Assembly (NCBI GenBank): GCA_025964635.1
Contig: JAOPYP010000444.1
Coordinates: 1 to 11,381, forward strand
Length of the DNA stretch: 11,381 nucleotides
From: Actinomycetes bacterium
Lineage (GTDB): Bacteria > Actinomycetota > Actinomycetes > Streptosporangiales > Streptosporangiaceae
Direction of reading: 5' to 3'
A program made the translations under genes and the position numbers. The notes under the pieces are model-generated. The model saw only the letters and a program-made list of their open reading frames with translations. It searched no databases and was not told where the DNA came from. Positions 1 to 6,665 of this stretch are shown here, in pieces (position 1 is the first letter of the stretch; every line of letters starts with the position of its first letter).

Positions 1-1076
1 GTTCGGTTCGGGTGGCCATCGTTGGCGTGGGTAACTGCGCCAGCTCCCTGATCCAGGGCGTGGAGTACTACAAGGATGCCGATCCCGGGGACCGGGTTCC
101 TGGGCTGATGCACGTGTCCTTCGGCCCGTACCACGTGCGGGACGTGGAATTCGTCGCCGCCTTTGACGTGGACGCGAAGAAGGTGGGCCGTGATCTCGCC
201 GAGGCCATCCTGGCCAGCGAGAACAACACCATCAAGATCTGCGATGTCGCGCCCACCGGGATCACGGTGCAGCGCGGCCCGACGCTTGACGGGCTGGGCG
301 AGTACTACCAGGAGATGATCTCCGAGTCCGCCGACCCGGCCGTGGATGTGGTGCAGGTCCTCCGCGACTCGGGCGCCGATGTCCTCGTGTCCTACCTGCC
401 GGTCGGCTCCGAGCAGGCCGACCGCTTCTACGCGCAGTGCGCCATCGACGCCGGCGTGGCGTTCGTGAACGCGCTGCCGGTGTTCATCGCCTCCGACCCG
501 GAGTGGGCCGGGAAGTTCACCGCGGCGGGCGTGCCGATCATCGGGGACGACATCAAGTCCCAGGTAGGGGCCACCATCACGCACCGGGTGCTGGCGAAGC
601 TCTTCGAGGACCGCGGCGTCGAGCTGCTGCGCACGTACCAGCTCAACTTCGGCGGGAACATGGACTTCATGAACATGCTGGAGCGCAAGCGCCTCGTGTC
701 CAAGAAGGTGTCCAAGACCCAGTCGGTCACCTCGCAGATCCCGCACGAGATGGAGAAGGCCGCCGTGCACATCGGCCCGTCCGACCACGTGCCCTGGCTG
801 GACGACCGGAAGTGGGCCTACATCCGGCTGGAGGGACGGGCGTTCGGCGACGTCCCGCTCAACCTCGAGTACAAGCTGGAAGTCTGGGACTCCCCGAACT
901 CGGCAGGCGTGATCATCGACGCGATCCGGGCGGCGAAGATCGCCAAGGATCGCGGCATCGGCGGTCCGATCAACTCCGCGGCGTCGTACTTCATGAAGTC
1001 GCCCCCGGAGCAGTACGACGACGACACCGCGCGCGACCTCGTGGAGCAGTTCATCCGCGGCGACATCGAGCGCTGA
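1..1076 (+). CDS. ino1: Inositol-1-phosphate synthase (5' end outside window)
   Basis: This enzyme converts glucose 6-phosphate to 1L-myo-inositol 1-phosphate with NAD+ as a bound cofactor, in the cytoplasm. It is the first step toward phosphatidylinositol and, in many actinobacteria, mycothiol. The reading frame is open from base 3 and gives SVRVAIVGVGNCASSL, the usual N-terminus of the actinobacterial enzyme with its glycine-rich NAD-binding loop. The preceding partial codon ends in GT, which fits the common start MGSVRV. I therefore infer that the true start lies a few bases before the window and that the GTG at position 12 is an internal valine. Other family blocks are YLPVGSEQADRFYAQC, the GDDIKSQVGATITHR segment and LNFGGNMDFMNMLERKRL, followed by the lysine-rich SKKVSKTQ. 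About 360 residues in total matches the short actinobacterial form; eukaryotic enzymes exceed 500. A strong terminator follows 17 bases after the stop, so transcription appears to end here. Confidence 0.96.
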   Translation, partial: SVRVAIVGVGNCASSLIQGVEYYKDADPGDRVPGLMHVSFGPYHVRDVEFVAAFDVDAKKVGRDLAEAILASENNTIKICDVAPTGITVQRGPTLDGLGEYYQEMISESADPAVDVVQVLRDSGADVLVSYLPVGSEQADRFYAQCAIDAGVAFVNALPVFIASDPEWAGKFTAAGVPIIGDDIKSQVGATITHRVLAKLFEDRGVELLRTYQLNFGGNMDFMNMLERKRLVSKKVSKTQSVTSQIPHEMEKAAVHIGPSDHVPWLDDRKWAYIRLEGRAFGDVPLNLEYKLEVWDSPNSAGVIIDAIRAAKIAKDRGIGGPINSAASYFMKSPPEQYDDDTARDLVEQFIRGDIER

Positions 1077-1093
1077 CCCACCCGGCCCCGGAT

Positions 1094-1135
1094 CGGCACG
1101 TGCCCCCGCCCGTCCAGGCGGGGCACGTGCCGTTT
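1094..1135 (+). terminator. Rho-independent terminator after ino1
   Basis: A 13-bp perfect stem pairs 1094-1106 (CGGCACGTGCCCC) with 1120-1132. It is extended by three more pairs (1108-1110 with 1117-1119) past one bulged C, has a six-base loop at 1111-1116, and is followed by TTT at 1133-1135. The U-tract is short, as is common in high-GC actinobacteria. The position just after the ino1 stop and before the next promoter supports a real terminator that separates ino1 from the MFS gene. Confidence 0.85.
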
Positions 1136-1184
1136 CCATGCCCTGGCCCGTACGGGAACACTGCCGGGGCGCCATTGGCGGGGG

Positions 1185-1218
1185 TTACCCGGAGGATCGT
1201 CGCCCGTAGTCTGTGCGG
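1185..1218 (+). promoter_or_regulatory. Probable promoter of a leaderless MFS transcript
   Basis: A TANNNT-type -10 hexamer, TAGTCT, lies at 1207-1212, six bases before a GTG codon at 1219. That is the spacing expected when transcription starts on the first base of the start codon. A weak -35-like TTACCC lies at 1185-1190, with a 16-base spacer. The TAG inside the -10 is an in-frame stop, so the coding region cannot start upstream. The only Shine-Dalgarno-like sequence (GGAGGA, 1191-1196) is 22 bases from 1219, too far for normal use. Leaderless mRNAs are common in actinobacteria. The call is inferred from sequence pattern only. Confidence 0.55.
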
Positions 1219-2640
1219 GTGACCGTCCTGGCCGCCGTCAAGGCGATGCTGCGCGGCCGGCGAACCGGCTCGTCCTTCCTCGCCGAGCTGCGGAGCGTGC
1301 TGCGGGAGCGGGACTTCCGGCGGCTGTTCGCGACCCGGCTGATCTCGCAGACCGGGGACGGTATCTTCACCGCCGGGCTCGGCTCGTACGTGTTCTTCAA
1401 CACCACCTCGTTCCCGAACCCGGCCTCGGCCGCGGCGGCGTTCGCTGTCCTGTACCTCCCGTACTCGCTGATCGGGCCGTTCGCGGGGGTGTTCATCGAC
1501 CGCTGGTCGCGGCGCCAGATCCTGGTCTGGTCAGCGCTGCTGCGCACCGCGTTCGTGGTGCTGACCGCCGCACTGGTCGGCTCGGGCAGGCTGGGCGTCC
1601 CGCTGTACGCCGGCGTGCTGCTGGTCCTGGGGGTCAACCGGTTCTTCCTGTCCTCGCTGTCCGCCGCGCTGCCGCACGTGGTGGCGCAGGACAAGCTGGT
1701 CATGGCCAACTCCGTGTCGCCCACCGCGGGCGGCATCATGGCCGCGGTCGGCGGGATCGCCGGCCTGGGCGTCCACGTGGCCACGGGCGGCGGCCGGGCG
1801 GGCTCCGCCATCACCCTGCTGGTGGGCGGCGGCTGCTACCTCCTGGCCAGCCTGGTGGCCAGGACCATGCCCCGCGCGCTGCTCGGTCCCGCCCGCGAAC
1901 CGGGTAAGCGGCCACCGGGCCGGGTACTGGGCGAGTTCGCCCTCGTGCTCACCGGGCTGGCCGCCGGGGCCCGGTACGTGCTCCGCCGCCGCGGGCCGGC
2001 CGCGACGCTGGGGGCCACCGGCGGAAACCGGTTCCTCTACGGCATCTTGTTCCTGATGTCGATCCTGCTTTACCGGAACTACTTCTACCGCTCGGCCGGG
2101 GCCAACATCGCGCTCAGCCACTACACCGTGCTGGTCATCGCCTCCGCGCTCGGCTACGCCTGCGCGGCGCTCATCACCCCGCGGCTGACCAAGGTGCTCA
2201 GCAAGCCAGCCTGGATCACGGTCCTGCTCGCCGCCGGCGCGGTCATCAGCGGCCCGCTGGGCGCGACCTTTAACCAGGTGGCGTTCCTGATCATCGGGTT
2301 CGGCCTGAACCTGGTGGGGCAGGGGATCGCGATCTGCGCGACCACCGTCCTGCAGGAGGAGGTGGACGATGAGTACCGGGGCCGCGTGTTCTCCTTCTAC
2401 GACATGACGTTCAACATCACGTTCGTGGCCGGGGCCGCGCTGAGCGCGGCGTTCATGCCCGTCACCGGGCGGTCGGCGGCCATCATCGGCCTGGTCGCGG
2501 TGGGATACGCGGTTGCCGCGGCGGCGTTCTGGGTGGCCGGCCGGCTGCCTTCGCCCGAGGGCGGGGACGGTCAGCCGCCGTCCTCCGGGGCCGGCGGCGC
2601 CCCGAGTCCCTCGCCCTCGGCCCAGCGCAGCAGCTCATGA
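1219..2640 (+). CDS. MFS transporter, probable drug or metabolite exporter
   Basis: This is a polytopic inner-membrane protein of the major facilitator superfamily, about 473 residues from GTG 1219; GTG 1213 would add two residues. The N-terminus LRERDFRRLFATRLISQTGD followed by hydrophobic segments is typical of the exporter-like MFS group. Between helices 2 and 3 lies GVFIDRWSRRQILVW, a clear version of MFS motif A (G-x-x-x-D-R-x-x-R-R). About twelve hydrophobic segments follow, with a central loop near VARTMPRALLGPAREPGKRP. The last helix ends near AAAAFWVAGRL, and the final 30 or so residues are a hydrophilic Gly/Ser/Pro tail. No substrate can be named. The start was chosen because a leaderless-type -10 element ends six bases upstream and an in-frame TAG blocks longer forms. 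The 3' end overlaps the convergent cca gene by 70 bp. An MFS gene at this position next to ino1 and cca also occurs in Streptomyces. Confidence 0.88.
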   Translation: MTVLAAVKAMLRGRRTGSSFLAELRSVLRERDFRRLFATRLISQTGDGIFTAGLGSYVFFNTTSFPNPASAAAAFAVLYLPYSLIGPFAGVFIDRWSRRQILVWSALLRTAFVVLTAALVGSGRLGVPLYAGVLLVLGVNRFFLSSLSAALPHVVAQDKLVMANSVSPTAGGIMAAVGGIAGLGVHVATGGGRAGSAITLLVGGGCYLLASLVARTMPRALLGPAREPGKRPPGRVLGEFALVLTGLAAGARYVLRRRGPAATLGATGGNRFLYGILFLMSILLYRNYFYRSAGANIALSHYTVLVIASALGYACAALITPRLTKVLSKPAWITVLLAAGAVISGPLGATFNQVAFLIIGFGLNLVGQGIAICATTVLQEEVDDEYRGRVFSFYDMTFNITFVAGAALSAAFMPVTGRSAAIIGLVAVGYAVAAAAFWVAGRLPSPEGGDGQPPSSGAGGAPSPSPSAQRSSS

Positions 2641-4061
2641 GTGGCCCGCTCTTTGCCCAGCGGGCCGTGCTCCATACGCAGTTCCAGCAGGTACTGATAG
2701 GCCCGCCCGACGAGGGGGCCGGGCGGCAGGCCCAGGATCGTCATGATCTCGTTACCATCCAGGTCGGGCCGGATCTTCTTGAGCTCCTCCTGGGCGCTGA
2801 GCGTGAGGATGCGCTCCTCCAGGCCGTCCTGGGCCCGGGCCAGGCGGGCAGCTTTGGCCTTGTTCCGGGTGGTGCAATCGGCCCGGGTCAGCACGTGCAG
2901 GCGGGTCAGCAGCGGCCCGGCGTCGCGCACGTAGCGGCGGACCGCGGCGTCCGTCCACTCTCCCGGACCGTACCCGTGGAACCGCAGGTGCAGCGCGATC
3001 AGGGTGGTCACGTCGGCTACCACCGAGGACGGGAAACGCAGCGCCTTCAGCCGGGACCGGGCCATGGCCGCGCCGACCACCTCGTGATGGTGGAAGGCCA
3101 CCCGCCCGTCCGGGAGCCTCGAGCGGGTCTTGGGCTTGCCGATGTCGTGCAGCAGCGCGGCCAGCCGGACCACCAGGTCCGGCTGCATCCCGTAGCGCTC
3201 CTCCAGCTCGGCGGACTGCTCCAGCACGGTCAGCGAATGCTGGTACACGTCCTTGTGCCGCATGTGCTCATCGGTTTCCAGCCGCAGCTTGGGTACTTCG
3301 GGCAGCACCACGTCCGCCACCCCCGTGTCCACCAGCAGCTCGATCCCGCGGACCGGGTCGTGCGGGCGGGGGGCCAGCAGCAGCTTCTGCAGCTCATCAC
3401 GGATCCGCTCCGCGGACACCACCGCCAGCCGCGGGGCCAGCTCCCGCATGGCCGCGGCCACCTCCGGGGCCACGGTAAAGCCGAGTTGCGCGGTGAAGCG
3501 GGCCGCGCGCATTATCCGCAGCGGGTCGTCGGTGAACGACTCCTCGGGGCTTCCCGGCGTGCGCAGCACCTTGTCCCGCAGGTCACGCAGGCCGCCGAAC
3601 GGGTCCACCAGCTCCAGTGACGGCAGCCGGGCCGCCATCGCGTTCACGGTGAAGTCACGCCGCCGCAGGTCGGCCTCCAGGGAGGTGCCGTACCGGATGC
3701 CCGCGGGCTTCCGCGAGTCCGGCACATACGTCTCGCTGCGGTAGGTGGTGATCTCGAGGATGGTGTCGCCCTTCCGCAGCCCCACCGTGCCGAAGTCGAT
3801 GCCGGTTTCCCAGACCCGGTCCGCCCAGTCCCGCACCATGGCCAGGACCTGCGGCGGTGTCGCGTCCGTGGCCAGGTCCAGGTCGCTGTGCGCCCGGCCG
3901 AGGAACACGTCCCGGACCGGGCCGCCCACCAGTGCCAGCTCGTGCCCGTTGCGGGCGAAAATGCGGCCCAGCTCCGCGGCGGGCTCGGCCGTCCTGCGCA
4001 GCAGCGCTGTGGCGGCCTTCCGCTGCTGCGGGCTGAAGGGCGTGGTATCCGGCACGGGCAT
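2571..4061 (-). CDS. cca: CCA tRNA nucleotidyltransferase with HD domain
   Basis: This cytoplasmic enzyme adds or repairs the 3'-terminal CCA of tRNAs from CTP and ATP, without a nucleic acid template. From ATG 4061 it has 496 residues. The head domain carries ALVGGPVRDVFLG (about residues 43-55) and the metal-binding pair D60-L-D62 in SDLDLATDA, the nucleotidyltransferase signature. RRDFTVNAMA follows near residue 140, then TDDPLRIMRAARF in the RNA-binding neck. The C-terminal half is an HD domain, with HKDVYQHSLTVLEQ, LLHDIGKPKTR and HHHEVVGAAM supplying the His/Asp metal ligands. Length and order match the actinobacterial form often called PcnA. An upstream GTG at 4127 would add 22 residues (MLFQDASGLRG...) unlike the family, so ATG 4061, giving MPVPDTTPFSPQQ, is preferred. 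No Shine-Dalgarno precedes it. A TATACC sequence on this strand (4078-4073) lies 11 bases upstream of the start, so a short or absent leader is possible. The last dozen residues (GLGAPPAPEDGG) are non-conserved and lie in the overlap with the MFS gene. Confidence 0.95.
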   Translation of the reverse strand: MPVPDTTPFSPQQRKAATALLRRTAEPAAELGRIFARNGHELALVGGPVRDVFLGRAHSDLDLATDATPPQVLAMVRDWADRVWETGIDFGTVGLRKGDTILEITTYRSETYVPDSRKPAGIRYGTSLEADLRRRDFTVNAMAARLPSLELVDPFGGLRDLRDKVLRTPGSPEESFTDDPLRIMRAARFTAQLGFTVAPEVAAAMRELAPRLAVVSAERIRDELQKLLLAPRPHDPVRGIELLVDTGVADVVLPEVPKLRLETDEHMRHKDVYQHSLTVLEQSAELEERYGMQPDLVVRLAALLHDIGKPKTRSRLPDGRVAFHHHEVVGAAMARSRLKALRFPSSVVADVTTLIALHLRFHGYGPGEWTDAAVRRYVRDAGPLLTRLHVLTRADCTTRNKAKAARLARAQDGLEERILTLSAQEELKKIRPDLDGNEIMTILGLPPGPLVGRAYQYLLELRMEHGPLGKERATHELLRWAEGEGLGAPPAPEDGG

Positions 4062-4115
4062 TGAGGGTAGGGGGTATAGGTGGGCCGGGGGAAATCCACG
4101 GAGCCCGGACGCATC

Positions 4116-4154
4116 TTGGAAGAGCACTCAGGGAACGGCAATAGCATTTCCGGC
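4116..4154 (+). promoter_or_regulatory. Probable leaderless promoter of the DUF6049-murJ operon
   Basis: A TAGCAT hexamer (4142-4147) fits the TANNNT -10 pattern and ends seven bases before ATG 4155, again the spacing of a leaderless transcript. No Shine-Dalgarno sequence is present just upstream of that ATG. A TTGGAA (4116-4121) resembles a -35 but leaves a 20-base spacer, longer than usual, so the -35 is uncertain. The element lies in the 93-bp divergent region shared with cca. Confidence 0.5.
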
Positions 4155-6665
4155 ATGCCGCGTCAGTGCCCAACGCAGCACGACCAGAGGTCAGCCAGGC
4201 CGGCGTGGCCTGGCGTGGCCCGGCGTGGCGCACTGGCCTGCGCGTTCGCCGCGCTGATGGCTGCGGGGCCCGCCCTGGCCGGCAGTGCCGCCGCCGCGGT
4301 CACGTCCCGGGGAGGCACTGCGGCCACCTCAGGCACGCTCAGCTCAGGCACGCTCGCCTCAGGCACGCTCAGCTCAGGCAGGGGCGCGGCGGTCAGCTCA
4401 CGCGCGGCGAACTCGCGGACCGCCGCGGCGGCGCAGCACGTGACGATCGGCATCAGCTCGGTGAGCCCGCAGGTCGCCCGGCCCGGGCGTGCGGTCACCG
4501 TGCAGGGCACGGTCAGCAACCCGACCCGGACCGCGGTGTCCGGCCTCACCGTCCAGCTCTGGTCGTCCAGCTTCAAGCTCACCAGCCGTTCTGCGCTCAC
4601 CGAGTACGCCGCCGGGAACCTGCCCGGCGCGGACCGCCCGGTGATCGGCGCCCTGGCCCAGTTGCCCGGAACCCTGGCGCCGGGAGCGGTCCGCCAGTGG
4701 TCGATCAGGATTCCCGCCAGCAGCCTGGCCCTGACCTCGTTCGGCGTGTACCCGCTCGCGGCCGTGGCGGATTCGGGCGGCATCGCGCTGACCACCGACC
4801 GCACGTTCCTGCCGTTCTGGCCGGGGTCCGCGGCCGCGGCCGGGCTGAGCCAGCGGATGAAGATCGCCTGGATCTGGCCGATCTTCAGCGCACCCGAGCA
4901 GGCCGCCTGCCAGTCCCTGCTCAACAATGGCCTCGCCAGCAGCCTGGCCGGTGGCCGGCTCAGCCGGCTGCTCACGGCAGGCACCACGCCGGACGCCGTC
5001 CGCGCCAAGCTGACCTGGGCTATCGACCCCAGCGTGCTGGCCGGCGCCGGGGTCATGCGCAGCAGTTACCGGGTGAGCGCGACGCCCGGCTGTTCCGGTG
5101 CGATCACCAAGCGGGCCAGCCCGGCCGCCCGAACCTGGCTATCCGGGCTGCGCTCGGTGACCGCGCAGCAGGATTACTTCGTCACCCCCTACGCGGACGT
5201 GGACATGTCCGCGCTGACGCACGCCGCCATGAACACCGACTTGCAGCGGGCCCAGGAGAAGGGCACCGACGTGGCGCGCCAGTACCTGGGCGGCACGCAG
5301 CGGCCGGTCTCACCGGCCGTCGGCACGATCGCCTGGCCGGCTGACGGGTTCGCCGACTACGGGGTCCTCGGCAACCTGGCCGCGGACGGCTGGCACTCGG
5401 TGGTCCTGAACGACACCCTGATGCCGCCGAGGACGGCGGCCGGGTACACGCCCAGCGCCATCACCAGGGCCCTGGACGGGGTGGACGGCGGCCTGAACGT
5501 GGCCCTGTCCGACAGCGGGCTCAGCCAGGTCCTGGCCGGCGCCCCGACCCCCGCCCAGGCCCGGCCGGCCAGCAGCCAGTCCGCGGGCAGCCAGTCCGCC
5601 AGCACGGCGCAGGCCAGCACGGCGGCGGGCTCGTTCGCGACCGAGCAGCGCTTCCTGGCCGAGACCGCGATGATTGTCGCCGAGGCCCCGGCCACCCCCC
5701 GCTCCGTGGTGATCACCCCGCCCCGCCAGTGGAACCCGTCGCCCGCCCTGGCTGCGGCCCTGCTGGCCGAGAGCGATAACGCTCCCTGGCTGCGCCCAGC
5801 CAGCCTGGCCGACCTCATCACCGCGAAGTCCTCCGCCGGACAGGTACCGCGGATGCCGCCGCCCTCAGAGAAGTTCGCCCCGGGGGAACTGCGCCGGTCC
5901 CTGCTCCGTAAGGTCAAGGGCCTGGAGGGCACCATCCGGCAGCAGGCCAGCATGTTCCGCCAGCCGGCGTCCAGCTACCTGGCCGGGGCGGTGGCCGCGG
6001 TGGAATCGTCCGCCTGGCGTGACAACCCGGCCCAGGCGAAGGCCCTGCTCGCGTCGGTGTCGGGGTACCTGGCCACGCAGGAACGGCAGGTCCGCATCAT
6101 CGACACCGGGCAGGACACCCTGACCGGCAAATCCGGCCCGGTCCCGCTGTCGATCAACAACCGGCTGGACCAGTCGGTCACGGTGCTGCTGCGGGTGCAT
6201 GCGCCGTCGGACCGGATGACCGTCCACCCTGCCGTGACCACGGTCACCATCGGGCCGCATCAGCAGCGGATCGTAGTAATCAAGGTCCGGTCGGCGGTGG
6301 CCGGCTCCACCGTGCTCAGGCTGAGCCTGGCCGCACCGAACGGGGCGCCGCTTCCCGGGACCGACGCGCAGCTCAGCGTGGATTCCACCCACTTCGGCAC
6401 CACGGCCATGGTCATCGTGGCCATCGCCATCGCGGTGTTCGTGGTCACCGCGATCGCCCGGGCCGTCCGCCGTGGCGGCGGCATCAGGGGCGCGTTCCTG
6501 CCGTCCCATCAGAGTCCTGACCCAGGTCAGGACGCGAACGGTGCGGAACCCTCCGGATCGCCCGGCGAAACGGATACCGTCGTCTCCGAGCCTGCCCGTG
6601 ATCACGACACACCCGAGGAGCCGGATGAGTACGCCAGCGCCCCAGGCCGGGTGGACCGCCCCTGA
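4155..6665 (+). CDS. DUF6049 family secreted, membrane-anchored envelope protein
   Basis: This 836-residue protein occupies the place, directly before murJ, held by the DUF6049 family in other actinobacteria (Rv3909 in M. tuberculosis). The family's biochemical role is unknown. The N-terminus has basic residues (R23, R24), a hydrophobic run GALACAFAALMAAGPALAG (about residues 25-43) and Ala-rich candidate signal peptidase sites, so the protein is exported. A Ser/Gly-rich linker with SGTLS repeats follows. Next is an Ig-like module beginning HVTIGISSVSPQVARPG, then a large middle domain with WIWPIF, VTPYADVD and TIAWPADGFADYGVLG. A second Ig-like module lies near PVPLSINNRLDQSVTVLL. One transmembrane helix (MVIVAIAIAVFVVTAIA, about 752-768) is followed by RAVRR and an acidic cytoplasmic tail. 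TPYADVD and the surrounding pattern hint at a hydrolase-like barrel, but this is speculation. ATG 4155 was chosen for the signal peptide and the -10 spacing; GTG 4080 would add 25 unlikely residues. The end overlaps murJ by 41 bp. Confidence 0.88.
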   Translation: MPRQCPTQHDQRSARPAWPGVARRGALACAFAALMAAGPALAGSAAAAVTSRGGTAATSGTLSSGTLASGTLSSGRGAAVSSRAANSRTAAAAQHVTIGISSVSPQVARPGRAVTVQGTVSNPTRTAVSGLTVQLWSSSFKLTSRSALTEYAAGNLPGADRPVIGALAQLPGTLAPGAVRQWSIRIPASSLALTSFGVYPLAAVADSGGIALTTDRTFLPFWPGSAAAAGLSQRMKIAWIWPIFSAPEQAACQSLLNNGLASSLAGGRLSRLLTAGTTPDAVRAKLTWAIDPSVLAGAGVMRSSYRVSATPGCSGAITKRASPAARTWLSGLRSVTAQQDYFVTPYADVDMSALTHAAMNTDLQRAQEKGTDVARQYLGGTQRPVSPAVGTIAWPADGFADYGVLGNLAADGWHSVVLNDTLMPPRTAAGYTPSAITRALDGVDGGLNVALSDSGLSQVLAGAPTPAQARPASSQSAGSQSASTAQASTAAGSFATEQRFLAETAMIVAEAPATPRSVVITPPRQWNPSPALAAALLAESDNAPWLRPASLADLITAKSSAGQVPRMPPPSEKFAPGELRRSLLRKVKGLEGTIRQQASMFRQPASSYLAGAVAAVESSAWRDNPAQAKALLASVSGYLATQERQVRIIDTGQDTLTGKSGPVPLSINNRLDQSVTVLLRVHAPSDRMTVHPAVTTVTIGPHQQRIVVIKVRSAVAGSTVLRLSLAAPNGAPLPGTDAQLSVDSTHFGTTAMVIVAIAIAVFVVTAIARAVRRGGGIRGAFLPSHQSPDPGQDANGAEPSGSPGETDTVVSEPARDHDTPEEPDEYASAPGRVDRP
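4201..4230 (+). repeat. Three 10-bp tandem repeats in the signal-peptide region
   Basis: The consecutive units CGGCGTGGCC, TGGCGTGGCC and CGGCGTGGCG encode part of RPAWPGVARRG just before the hydrophobic core of the DUF6049 signal peptide. Ten bases is not a codon multiple, but three units make 30, so the frame is kept. This may be chance within GC-rich sequence. Confidence 0.6.
4328..4380 (+). repeat. 15-bp tandem repeat, about 3.5 copies, in the DUF6049 gene
   Basis: The unit CTCAGGCACGCTCAG starts at 4328, 4343 (last two bases GC instead of AG) and 4358, with a partial copy (CTCAGGCA) at 4373. It encodes the pentapeptide repeat SGTLS/SGTLA/SGTLS/SGRG in the linker after the signal peptide. 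The period is in frame, so gain or loss of units would only change linker length. Confidence 0.92.
5572..5624 (+). repeat. 15-bp-period imperfect repeats in a Ser/Ala/Gln linker
   Basis: GCAGCCAGTCCG occurs at 5572-5583 and 5587-5598, and GCCAGCACGGCG at 5598-5609 and 5613-5624. Both pairs have a 15-bp period. They encode the pentapeptide-periodic low-complexity stretch SQSAG-SQSAS-TAQAS-TAAGS in the middle of the DUF6049 protein, probably a flexible loop or linker. Confidence 0.8.
6615..6620 (+). promoter_or_regulatory. Shine-Dalgarno sequence that sets the murJ start
   Basis: GAGGAG at 6615-6620 is four bases before ATG 6625, inside the 3' end of the DUF6049 gene. It picks this ATG over the open frame that extends upstream to 6472 and implies that the two overlapping genes are translated from one message. 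Confidence 0.8.

Noticed and set aside
12..14. GTG as the start of ino1
   Set aside because: The frame is open to the window edge and the upstream codons encode S-V-R, matching the conserved family N-terminus, so this GTG reads as an internal valine.
2637..3620. Long plus-strand frame antisense to cca
   Set aside because: It is a Gln/Arg/His-rich shadow frame with no domain pattern, while the opposite strand carries all CCA-adding enzyme motifs.
4080..4082. GTG start for the DUF6049 gene
   Set aside because: It would place 25 hydrophilic residues before the signal peptide and lie upstream of the probable promoter at 4142-4147.
4131..4164. GGGAAC and CGTC as a SigM-type ECF promoter before the DUF6049 gene
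   Set aside because: The spacing between GGAAC (4132-4136) and CGTC (4161-4164) is 24 bases, well beyond the usual 16-18, and CGTC would lie inside the coding region.
4166..5344. 392-codon plus-strand frame inside the DUF6049 gene
   Set aside because: It is an Arg/Gly/Ala-rich out-of-frame shadow. The DUF6049 frame has a signal peptide, domains and a membrane helix.
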